From Ruminococcus sp. (GTDB lineage Bacteria > Bacillota > Clostridia > Oscillospirales > Ruminococcaceae): 64,000 bases of DNA. The stretch's first letter is position 1, and the number at the start of each line of letters is the position of its first letter. The translations under genes were made by a program, and so were the position numbers. The stretch covers positions 1 through 64,000 of the forward strand of contig JAEEVL010000013.1 in assembly GCA_016290875.1 (NCBI GenBank), given 5' to 3'. The notes below the pieces were generated by a model that searched no databases, was not told where the DNA came from, and was given only the letters and a program-made list of their open reading frames with translations. Shown in pieces: positions 21,093 to 29,959 of this stretch.

Positions 21093-22372
21093 TGGATAAG
21101 GAACTTATAAAAAGCGAACTCACCGGCGACAGCTGCATACACGTCAAGCATAAGAGCGGTTTGGACATATACATCTGTGAAATGCCCGGTTTCAGCAGCG
21201 TTGAAGCACTCTTCGGAACAAAATACGGCTCTGTGAACACTATGTTCCGTCAGAAAGGTGACGAGAAGTTCACAACTGTACCTGAGGGTATAGCACACTT
21301 CCTTGAGCATAAGCTCTTTGAGAACGAGGACTGCGACGTGTTTGAACTCTATGCAAAGACAGGTGCTTCCGGAAACGCTTTCACTTCATTTGACAAGACT
21401 GCTTATCTTTTCAGCTGTTCCAAGAACTATCAGGAATCGCTGAGGATACTACTCGACTTCGTACAGAAGCCGTACTTCACCAAGGAGACTGTGGACAAGG
21501 AACAGGGTATCATCGGTCAGGAGATCAAGATGACCAACGATAACCCGGAATGGCGTGTATTCTTCAATATGCTCCGCTGTATGTACCACTCTCATCCTGT
21601 AAAGATAGACATAGCAGGTACTGTTGAGAGCATCGCACAGATAGATGCAGATCTTCTCTACAAGTGCTATTATACATTCTACAATCTGAACAATATGGTG
21701 CTTTCCGTTGCCGGAAACATCAGCGCGGACGAAGTCCTTGCAATATGCGATGAATGCCTCAAGGACTGCGACGACAAGGGACTCGAGACAGTATTCCCTG
21801 ACGAGCCTGATACAATAGTTCGGAAAGAGATATATGAAAAGCAGCCGGTGGGAACTTCTATATTCCACATCGGTTATAAGTGTAAAGCCTGCACAGGTAA
21901 GGAGAAACTCAGAAAGACGATGGTCGCTTCTGTTGTATCATCACTTCTTTCGGACGCCTCCTCGGATATGTATCAGAGACTTCTCAAAGCCGGCATAATC
22001 AATTCCAGCTTCGGCACAGAGGTGTTCACCGGAGACGGCTACTTCACTGTAATATTCAGCGGTGAGTCTGACAGTCCGGAAAAGGTCCGTGATGCCGTTG
22101 CAGATGAAGTTGACCGTATGATAAAGGAAGGTATCTGCGAAAAGGACTTCCAGCGCATCAAGAAATCAACTTACGGTATGTTAGTAAGAGAACTCAACAA
22201 TGTTGAAGCTGTTGCAAATCTCATGATGAATTCCCATATGGAGGGCATAGGACCTTACGATGCAATAAACGTGCTCTCTGGCATAACCTCAGCAGACGCT
22301 CTTGAATTTATGAAGAATGAACTCGGACGTGAGAGACTCGTAATGTCCGTGATAGAAGGTGAGGGAGAATAA
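21092..22372 (+). CDS. M16-family zinc metallopeptidase (YmfH-like)
   Basis: 'GIAHFLEHKLFE' HxxEH zinc motif. Confidence 0.88.
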   Translation: MDKELIKSELTGDSCIHVKHKSGLDIYICEMPGFSSVEALFGTKYGSVNTMFRQKGDEKFTTVPEGIAHFLEHKLFENEDCDVFELYAKTGASGNAFTSFDKTAYLFSCSKNYQESLRILLDFVQKPYFTKETVDKEQGIIGQEIKMTNDNPEWRVFFNMLRCMYHSHPVKIDIAGTVESIAQIDADLLYKCYYTFYNLNNMVLSVAGNISADEVLAICDECLKDCDDKGLETVFPDEPDTIVRKEIYEKQPVGTSIFHIGYKCKACTGKEKLRKTMVASVVSSLLSDASSDMYQRLLKAGIINSSFGTEVFTGDGYFTVIFSGESDSPEKVRDAVADEVDRMIKEGICEKDFQRIKKSTYGMLVRELNNVEAVANLMMNSHMEGIGPYDAINVLSGITSADALEFMKNELGRERLVMSVIEGEGE

Positions 22373-23796
22373 TGCAGGTCGACAGAATAACAGATTCCAC
22401 CGAGATATATTTTCCGAAGCTCGGCTGGAGATTTCACATTGATCCTACAGCATTCAGCATAGGCGGTATCGAGATACAATGGTACGGCATACTGATAACA
22501 TTAGGTCTTCTTCTGGCGATAATCTACTGCTTCCCGAGAATGAAGCGCTTCGGACTTGACACCGACAGAACAGTTGATGCAGTTATCGGCGGTATCCTCG
22601 GAGGTATCATCGGTGCGAGACTCTATTATGTAGCCTTCAACTTCGACGAATACAAGAAGGACGGTTTCGCCGAGACCATGAAAGCTATCGTGAACACCCG
22701 TGAGGGCGGCCTTGCGATATACGGCGGACTTATAGGAGCGGTGACGGTCGGGCTTATAATATGCAGGCTGCGGAAAGTTAAACTGCTGCCGATGCTGGAT
22801 ATAACCGTTCTTGGTTTCCTTATCGGACAGGGAATCGGACGCTGGGGCAACTTCGTCAACCAGGAGGCATTCGGTGAGAACACAAGCAACTTCCTCGGTA
22901 TGACCGGCGGCAAGATACAGGATACCATTTACAGCAACGCCATCTTCACTGATGGCAAGCTCGCTGACGGAAGCGTTGATTACCTTCAGACAGTACATCC
23001 GTGCTTCTTCTATGAGTCAATATGGTGCCTGCTTGGTTTCTTCATCCTTGCATGGTATTCAAAGCGCAGAAAGTATGACGGACAGCTGTTCCTGCTTTAT
23101 ATGTGCTGGTATGGCGCTGAGCGCTTCGTTGTTGAGGGACTCCGCACAGACAGCCTTTATGTCGGAAACAGTGACCTCAGGATATCACAGCTCGTTTCAG
23201 CTGTAATATTTGTTACATCGGTGATACTCCAGATCGTGTTCTACTCAAAGTACCGCAGAGATCCGGAGGCGTTCGCACTCTATGTCAGCACAGAGGAGTC
23301 GCACAGACTTATCGAAGAGGCCCGCAGAAAGCGTATGGGTATGCCTGCTGAAGACATTCACGCTATGATGGGCGATGACGACGATGATGAAGAGTTCGAT
23401 GACGACTTCGATGATGATTTTGACGATGACGATGATGAAACAGTAGGTTCTTCTATTCTCGGAGACGATGACGACGAGGACGAGGAAAGCGTTCCGGAAG
23501 CTGCTGCTGAAACGGCTGAGGAAGCAGTTGAAACAGCAGAAGAAAAAGCTGAGGAGATCACCGAAGCTGCCGAAGAAGCAATAGAAGAAGCTGCTGAAAC
23601 AGTTGAAGAAAAAGCTGATGAAGCAGTTGAAGCTGCAGAGGAAAAGGCTGAGGAAGTTATCACAGCTGCCGAAGAAAAGGCAGAAGAAGCTGTTGATGAA
23701 ATAGAAGAAAAGTACAGTGACCTTGCTGAGAGCGTCGACGAAAAGCTCGGCGGCGGCTCGGGAAAGAGTTATCACAATAAAAAGAAACGCAGATAA
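22372..23796 (+). CDS. lgt: Prolipoprotein diacylglyceryl transferase with long acidic/Ala-Glu C-terminal extension
   Basis: 'GGLAIYGGLIGA', 'GQGIGRWGNFVNQEAFG' Lgt signature; residues after about 320 are D/E/A-rich repeats. Confidence 0.93.
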   Translation: MQVDRITDSTEIYFPKLGWRFHIDPTAFSIGGIEIQWYGILITLGLLLAIIYCFPRMKRFGLDTDRTVDAVIGGILGGIIGARLYYVAFNFDEYKKDGFAETMKAIVNTREGGLAIYGGLIGAVTVGLIICRLRKVKLLPMLDITVLGFLIGQGIGRWGNFVNQEAFGENTSNFLGMTGGKIQDTIYSNAIFTDGKLADGSVDYLQTVHPCFFYESIWCLLGFFILAWYSKRRKYDGQLFLLYMCWYGAERFVVEGLRTDSLYVGNSDLRISQLVSAVIFVTSVILQIVFYSKYRRDPEAFALYVSTEESHRLIEEARRKRMGMPAEDIHAMMGDDDDDEEFDDDFDDDFDDDDDETVGSSILGDDDDEDEESVPEAAAETAEEAVETAEEKAEEITEAAEEAIEEAAETVEEKADEAVEAAEEKAEEVITAAEEKAEEAVDEIEEKYSDLAESVDEKLGGGSGKSYHNKKKRR

Positions 23797-23815
23797 TTGC
23801 AGGAGGAACATTAAA

Positions 23816-24673
23816 ATGGCACAGATCATAGACGGAAAACAGGTTTCCGCAAGCGTTAAGCAGGAAGTTAAGGACGAAGCTGCAAAGCTCCGCGAGGAAA
23901 AAGGTCTCAAGGTAGGTCTTGCAGTAGTTATCGTTGGTAACAATCCGGCTTCAAGAGTATACGTAAACAACAAGAAGAAAGCCTGTGAAGCAGTAGGCTT
24001 CCAGTCATTCGAGTATGCACTTGACGAGAACACTACTCAGGAACAGCTCCTTGATCTTGTAAACGTTCTCAACCGTGACGACAGAGTAAACGGCATACTC
24101 GTTCAGCTCCCTCTGCCAAAGCACATCGACGAGAAGACTGTTATCGACGCTATCTCCCCCGAGAAGGATGTTGACGCATTCCACCCCGTAAATGTCGGAA
24201 GAATAATGATCGGCGATTATGCATTCCTGCCCTGTACTCCTGCCGGAGTTATGCGCCTAATCGCAAGCACAGGCACTAAGATCGCAGGCAAGCAGTGTGT
24301 TGTTATCGGAAGAAGCAACATCGTCGGCAAGCCTATGGCGATGCTCCTCCTCCACGAGAGCGGTACAGTAACAGTATGTCACTCCAAGACAAAGAACCTC
24401 AAGGAGATTTGTCTCGGCGCTGATATTCTTGTTGTAGCAGTCGGCCGTGCTAACTTCGTTACCGGTGATATGGTCAAGGAGGGCGCAGTCGTTATCGACG
24501 TTGGTATGAACCGCCTTGATGACGGAAAGCTCTGCGGCGACGTTGAGTTTGAGTCAGCTGAGAAGAAGGCTTCCTACATAACACCTGTTCCGGGCGGCGT
24601 AGGTCCTATGACAATTGCAATGCTCATGAAGAACACTCTCACCGCTGCAAAACAGCAGAATGGTCTGGCATAA
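23816..24673 (+). CDS. folD: Bifunctional methylenetetrahydrofolate dehydrogenase/cyclohydrolase
   Basis: 'VQLPLPKHI', 'VVIGRSNIVGKPMAMLLL', 'TPVPGGVGPMTIAMLM'. Start refined to ATG 23816 after AGGAGG. Confidence 0.97.
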   Translation: MAQIIDGKQVSASVKQEVKDEAAKLREEKGLKVGLAVVIVGNNPASRVYVNNKKKACEAVGFQSFEYALDENTTQEQLLDLVNVLNRDDRVNGILVQLPLPKHIDEKTVIDAISPEKDVDAFHPVNVGRIMIGDYAFLPCTPAGVMRLIASTGTKIAGKQCVVIGRSNIVGKPMAMLLLHESGTVTVCHSKTKNLKEICLGADILVVAVGRANFVTGDMVKEGAVVIDVGMNRLDDGKLCGDVEFESAEKKASYITPVPGGVGPMTIAMLMKNTLTAAKQQNGLA

Positions 24674-24681
24674 TTGAACAT

Positions 24682-24711
24682 AAAAAAGCGCACCGTAGGG
24701 TGCGCTTTTTT
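24682..24711. terminator. Bidirectional terminator
   Basis: AAAAAAGCGCACC gta GGGTGCGCTTTTTT. Confidence 0.9.
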
Positions 24712-24740
24712 ATTGGTGTTTAAATTTTTCGGATAGTATT

Positions 24741-27209
24741 TTATTCGTCGAGGAAGCTGAGGTCTTCTCCCTTATAGTTATTGTCGATTAGATATTTATG
24801 AATATCAGCAGGTGTTGTGAGATTTGGAGTATCGTCATCATATTTTAATTCTGTAACTTCAAATGTGATATTTTGGATATCACTTACTTCTTCTTCGCAT
24901 TGTTTTTTATCATCATAAAACGAATACTTGATAGGAGTGTGCTCTGTGTATTTGAGCAGCAGTCCGGTTACAATGTCAATATGTGCAGTATAGGTATATT
25001 CTTCTTCGTCATGAATTTCTTTATATCTTATTACTGCACATTCTCTTCCACAGACAGTATCTCTGCCTGTGATAGACCAAGTATCCTTATTAGCAATTGT
25101 CTCTTCCAAAAAATCTCGAAAATGAATGCTGGTAAAACGATGATCTGTAATAGTTGTTTTAAAGAGGTCAATAAGGGCTTCATCAGTCTCTTCATAAACT
25201 TCATATACTTTATCCTCTTTATCAATGTGTATCAATTTGTTGTTGTACACGAAAGTGTCTAAATCGAGGTGCTCTGTGTTTGAAATCTCATACAAATAAT
25301 TCTTGTTCCAGTCAACTTGTATCGTATGGTGTAATACTATATCGCTCTGTGGGTGCTTTGGGGTTGACTGTGTTACATTTGTTTTTGCATAAAGCTTGTT
25401 AAAGTTGTTATGAGAGTTGTTTAGTATATTTACAATATAGTCCTTATCTATCTCAGCAGGCAAGTCTGAATCGGACTGTGTTGTTTCAGCTCCTGTTGCT
25501 TTTTCAGCAGGAGTTTCAGCTGTTACATTCGGAACTCCGTCAAGGAAGCTGAGGTCGAGTCCTTCTTCGACAATGTAGCCGCCGTCAGCTATCAGCTTCT
25601 TTATATCCTGCGGAGTGGGGATCTCGGCCGCAGAATCATTAACGTGGAACGATGTTGTTTCCATAATCGGTAAAGTCGTTCCGTTTTCAATTGTGAATGA
25701 AGCAACAATTATACCTGTTTCAAGGTCGATATACTGAACCATGATATCTTTATTATCATCCGCATTATCGTCAGGACGGGGCAAGCAACGTATAGCGGCA
25801 CATTTTCTGTCGATGTATTGAGTGTTGGGCATGATATCCCACAAGCTGAGATCGTCAAACCTGTCGCCGTAATCGAACAGCTTGAGATTTTCGACCGGAT
25901 TTTCGATAACTTGTGGTTCATCACTGTGTTTTGGCCATATCGAGATACGCTTTCCGTTGTAAGCATAGTCTATTACGTCGGATTCTATTGATTTGCGGTA
26001 TATGATGCCGCTTTTGTTATCGACAGCTTTTATCCAGTGCTGACCGCTTTCTGAGTACTCCATATAGCACTTGTCGAAATTCTTTGTATTGTTCTTGCAG
26101 CGGTCACTGAGCCAGTCTTTTGTTATATTATCGGGAATAGCAGGTTCCTCTTTGGTGCTTGTGGAATCAAATGGATGCTTTAGCGGAACGTCGAGGAAGC
26201 TGAGATCGATATTGTTTTCGTTGAATTGTTCTGCCAAAAGTTTAAAGTCTTTCGGATTTTGTATCTCGGTCACATCATCATCTACATAGATCGATGTTGC
26301 TTCAAGAGTGTATTCTGCGCTGGTATCTGTCGCTGGTGATTCGTTGTTGAATACCGATGCTTTGAGAAACAGGCCGGTCTCAAGGTCAATATATACCTCA
26401 AAGTTAAGTACGTCAGTTCCCGAGAAGAAAGGACTTTCTCCAGGCTGAGTGACCTGTATCACGGCACAGTCTCTGTCAATGTAATTCTCCCTGCCCACGA
26501 TAGACCAACTGCTGAGATCTGCAAGCAGATCGCCGTAGTTGAAGATAGGGAAGTCCTTGGGTTCTGATTCAATTAATACGCCGCCTTCGGCTCCGGAAGG
26601 AACAATGTACTCTACGCACTTGTTCTGGTAGGTATAACTAAGGTGTTTTATGTCCATTTGATCGTGGGAGTCTTCAGAACCCGTGGAAACTGTGGATAGT
26701 TTTATTCCGTTTTCCTGATCTATGCCGTAGTATTCTATGCCGTTTGAACTCTTCAAGAAAATGCTGCACCTTGTAAAGTTGCTGAGACAGTTCTTGTTGC
26801 GTTCATAGAGCCATTCCTGAGTGATCTCTTCCGGTATGTCTGACTTTGAATAGCCGTTGCCGTTATCGGATGGGTTCTCCGTTACAGCAGCTATGGAAGA
26901 TGATGACTTGGACGGACCGCTCTTGCTGAGCATATAGACGGTACCTGTACCGGCAGCCACAAAAGCGATGCAGGCAGCAATAGTTGCGATACGGCGTACT
27001 ATATTCTTTTTATAGCGTTCAACGCCGCTGACGGAGTCTGCGGATTCACCGGAATTTCTGAGAGCCATACGCTTCTCGACCTCACGGTAGATGCGGTCAG
27101 CGTCCTTTTTATCATATCCCGGAAACTCCTCCGTAATGTTTTCAATAGTTTTATCGTCTGCGTTATGGAGTATTTCAGTTATTTCCTTTTCGTTATCCAT
27201 ATCATGCAC
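24741..27209 (-). CDS. Putative anti-sigma factor-like membrane protein with three extracytoplasmic repeat domains
   Basis: Cytoplasmic N terminus, single TM ('IATIAACIAFVAAGTGTVYML'), three about 200-aa repeats each ending in 'LSFLD'; overlaps the 3' end of an ECF sigma gene. Confidence 0.6.
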   Translation of the reverse strand: MHDMDNEKEITEILHNADDKTIENITEEFPGYDKKDADRIYREVEKRMALRNSGESADSVSGVERYKKNIVRRIATIAACIAFVAAGTGTVYMLSKSGPSKSSSSIAAVTENPSDNGNGYSKSDIPEEITQEWLYERNKNCLSNFTRCSIFLKSSNGIEYYGIDQENGIKLSTVSTGSEDSHDQMDIKHLSYTYQNKCVEYIVPSGAEGGVLIESEPKDFPIFNYGDLLADLSSWSIVGRENYIDRDCAVIQVTQPGESPFFSGTDVLNFEVYIDLETGLFLKASVFNNESPATDTSAEYTLEATSIYVDDDVTEIQNPKDFKLLAEQFNENNIDLSFLDVPLKHPFDSTSTKEEPAIPDNITKDWLSDRCKNNTKNFDKCYMEYSESGQHWIKAVDNKSGIIYRKSIESDVIDYAYNGKRISIWPKHSDEPQVIENPVENLKLFDYGDRFDDLSLWDIMPNTQYIDRKCAAIRCLPRPDDNADDNKDIMVQYIDLETGIIVASFTIENGTTLPIMETTSFHVNDSAAEIPTPQDIKKLIADGGYIVEEGLDLSFLDGVPNVTAETPAEKATGAETTQSDSDLPAEIDKDYIVNILNNSHNNFNKLYAKTNVTQSTPKHPQSDIVLHHTIQVDWNKNYLYEISNTEHLDLDTFVYNNKLIHIDKEDKVYEVYEETDEALIDLFKTTITDHRFTSIHFRDFLEETIANKDTWSITGRDTVCGRECAVIRYKEIHDEEEYTYTAHIDIVTGLLLKYTEHTPIKYSFYDDKKQCEEEVSDIQNITFEVTELKYDDDTPNLTTPADIHKYLIDNNYKGEDLSFLDE

Positions 27210-27813
27210 TCTCCTTTGCAGTATGATCTTTTGTGAATTTTTCTCTCAGACGTTTAAGCGCACGGGAACATCTGAGACGTACAGCAGCCGGCGAAAGTCC
27301 GGTAATAGCTGCAATCTCTGCGGAATTCCTTTCGTAGAAATACTTATGTATGATTATTTCAGAATCCGGTTCTCCGAGAGCGCGTATGTGGTCGAGCAGC
27401 TGTGCTGCAAGAGCATTGTTTTCTGCTTTGGCAGCAACGTCTTCTTTTGAAGCTATATCCCGTGACTCTTCATCGTCGAGTGAGAAGTCACCGCTTCTTT
27501 TTTTGAGTGAGCGGTATGCGCTTATAGACTTATTCTTGACAACAGTACCGATATAGCTTTTCAGGGTATCTGCTCTGTCAGTATCAACATTCAGCAGTAT
27601 ATCGGTAAATGAATCTATAACACAATCCTCTATATCATCTTTGGTACCAACATTTCTAAGGTTATTGAGTGCGATAGCATAAACATAATTGTAATATTCA
27701 TCGAATAATGCACGGTGCCCTTTTGAAGGGTTCTCGCGTATCATCTGAAGTATCTCGCTGTCGTTCATTCTCCTTAGCCTCCTTTCGTAAGCAGATCTGC
27801 TTTCACTATACAC
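27202..27813 (-). CDS. ECF-type RNA polymerase sigma factor
   Basis: Region 2 and region 4 ('ERNSAEIAAITGLSPAAVRLRCSRALKRLREKF'). Confidence 0.88.
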   Translation of the reverse strand: MYSESRSAYERRLRRMNDSEILQMIRENPSKGHRALFDEYYNYVYAIALNNLRNVGTKDDIEDCVIDSFTDILLNVDTDRADTLKSYIGTVVKNKSISAYRSLKKRSGDFSLDDEESRDIASKEDVAAKAENNALAAQLLDHIRALGEPDSEIIIHKYFYERNSAEIAAITGLSPAAVRLRCSRALKRLREKFTKDHTAKESA

Positions 27814-28122
27814 ATACGCAGGAAAACGAAAAGTGTATCATAATTTTTGAAAAAATTTCACGTTCCTATTTATAATGTCGGGGAGCGGGGATTGATCGGT
27901 TCGATAGATGATCATTTCCACAGTTTGAATTAAAAGATTTCTGCTTTGGTGTGAGTTGCATTTACTATTATACATCATTGACGAAAGATATTCAACAGTA
28001 GGAGTTTTTTTGCGGTTTTCCCTTGACAACAGGTGCATCAGATGATAAAATAAAGGTGATTATATATACGTTCTTTGTCCGGCCGGCACTCCGGACATCA
28101 ATGTATGAGAGGGGTAATATTT

Positions 28123-29931
28123 ATGAATAATTTCAAACGTTCAGCAGCAGCTGTAATTGCGTCCGGTGCAATGGCGCTCACCGGATTTGCAGCTTCAATG
28201 CCGGTCACTTCACCTGTCACAGCTTACGCTGTTGACGATACCAATGATGACTGGCTCCACGCAAAGGGAAGCCGTCTCTATGACATGAACGGCAACGAGG
28301 TATGGCTCACAGGCGCGAACTGGTTCGGCTTCAACTGTACCGAGAATGTTCCGCATTATCTCTGGAGCGGTGATATCGACCATATGGTAAAGGATATTGC
28401 TGATCACGGTGTAAATGTGCTCAGACTGCCCGTTTCTACTGAGCTCCTTTACAATTGGATGATAGGCAATCCGGATCCGATAGAGAGCGTTAATCCTAAC
28501 GATGATCCTAACTATCCTATCAATGTAGACCTTATCAATCCTGACGGCTCTATAGCAAACAGCCAGCAGACCTTTGAGGTGCTTCTCGCTAAATGTAAAA
28601 AGTACGGCGTAAAGTGCTTCATCGACATCCACAGCCCCGAGTCCAACAACTCAGGACACAACTACGGTCTGTGGTACGGCAAGAGCTTTGAGGCAAACAA
28701 CGGCAAGACAGTTGAAGTTACAACAGATGTCTGGATAGAGACACTTGCATGGTGCGCTGATAATTACAAGAACGATGATACTCTCATCGGCTTCGACCTC
28801 AAGAACGAGCCGCACAGCACTTACGGCGGAGCTCCGGTCGATGCTATATGGGATGATTCAACCAAGCCCAACAACTGGAAGAAGGCTGCTGAGGACTGCG
28901 CTAACGCTATCCTTGACAAGAACCCCAACGCTCTCATTCTTATCGAAGGTGTAGAGGGCTTTGAGGGACACGGCGCATGGTGGGGCGGAAACCTCCGCGG
29001 CGTTGCAAAGTACCCTGTTATGCCTGAGTCCGGTACAAGTCAGATAGTTTACTCACCTCACGATTACGGTCCGGTAGTAAGCGATCAGACATGGTTCCAC
29101 AAGGACTTCACAGAGGATACTCTTCTTGACGATTACTGGCGCGATACATGGGCATATCTTATTGAAAAGGATATGTATCCGCTCCTCATAGGTGAATGGG
29201 GCGGTCGTCTTGACGGCGGTGACAATGAGAAGTGGCTCGGTCTTCTCCGTGACTATATGATAAATAATCACATCAACCACACATTCTGGTGCCTTAATGA
29301 CGACTCCGGTGATACAGGCGGACTCTGGAAGGACATACAGTTCGGCGTTACACGCAACGCTGACGGCACAGTTGAGGGCAAGACCACTATCAACTGGGAT
29401 ATAGAGAAGTATGAGACATATTACTATCCGGCAATATGGAAGACTCTTACTACAAAGAAATTCATCGGTCTCGATCACCAGGTAGCTCTTGGTAAGGACG
29501 GTATATCACTCAACGACTTCTATGCAAATTATGCTTCGTCTGAGGGAAGCAACCTCGACGGCGGCAAAAAGGCTGACGGAACACCTGTTGAAGCAAGCAG
29601 TTCTTCATCTCAGCCTACTACACAGAAGGTCACGACAACAACTACTATCGAACCGACAAAGGAGCCTACAACGGCTGATCCGACAGTTGATGATAAGAGG
29701 GCATGGGGCGATGCAAACTGCGATGGATACGTAAATATCGCAGATGCCGTACTCGTAATGCAGGTAGTTACAAACCCTGACAAGTACGATATCGGCAAAA
29801 CATCAAACAGTATCACAGAGGAAGGCTACCTTAACGCCGATGTTGATACTGAAAAGAAGGGACTTACAAACAGAGACGCTCTGATGATACAGAAGTTCAA
29901 GCTCGGTCTCATCGACAAGCTCCCTGTTTGA
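28123..29931 (+). CDS. Cellulosomal GH5 endoglucanase with type I dockerin
   Basis: Signal peptide; 'VWLTGANWFGFNCTEN', 'GFDLKNEPH', 'LLIGEWGG' (GH5 catalytic Glu motifs); dockerin 'GDANCDGYVNIADAVLVMQVV...NADVDTEKKGLTNRDALMIQKFKLG'. Confidence 0.92.
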   Translation: MNNFKRSAAAVIASGAMALTGFAASMPVTSPVTAYAVDDTNDDWLHAKGSRLYDMNGNEVWLTGANWFGFNCTENVPHYLWSGDIDHMVKDIADHGVNVLRLPVSTELLYNWMIGNPDPIESVNPNDDPNYPINVDLINPDGSIANSQQTFEVLLAKCKKYGVKCFIDIHSPESNNSGHNYGLWYGKSFEANNGKTVEVTTDVWIETLAWCADNYKNDDTLIGFDLKNEPHSTYGGAPVDAIWDDSTKPNNWKKAAEDCANAILDKNPNALILIEGVEGFEGHGAWWGGNLRGVAKYPVMPESGTSQIVYSPHDYGPVVSDQTWFHKDFTEDTLLDDYWRDTWAYLIEKDMYPLLIGEWGGRLDGGDNEKWLGLLRDYMINNHINHTFWCLNDDSGDTGGLWKDIQFGVTRNADGTVEGKTTINWDIEKYETYYYPAIWKTLTTKKFIGLDHQVALGKDGISLNDFYANYASSEGSNLDGGKKADGTPVEASSSSSQPTTQKVTTTTTIEPTKEPTTADPTVDDKRAWGDANCDGYVNIADAVLVMQVVTNPDKYDIGKTSNSITEEGYLNADVDTEKKGLTNRDALMIQKFKLGLIDKLPV

Positions 29932-29959
29932 TAAGAATAATGAGAGGGGTAAAAACACT

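Noticed and set aside
23245-24033. Minus-strand 262-aa ORF rich in Phe/Ser/Cys opposite lgt/folD
   Set aside because: Composition is the reverse complement of the Glu/Ala/Asp-rich lgt tail; lgt and folD are clearly real on the plus strand.
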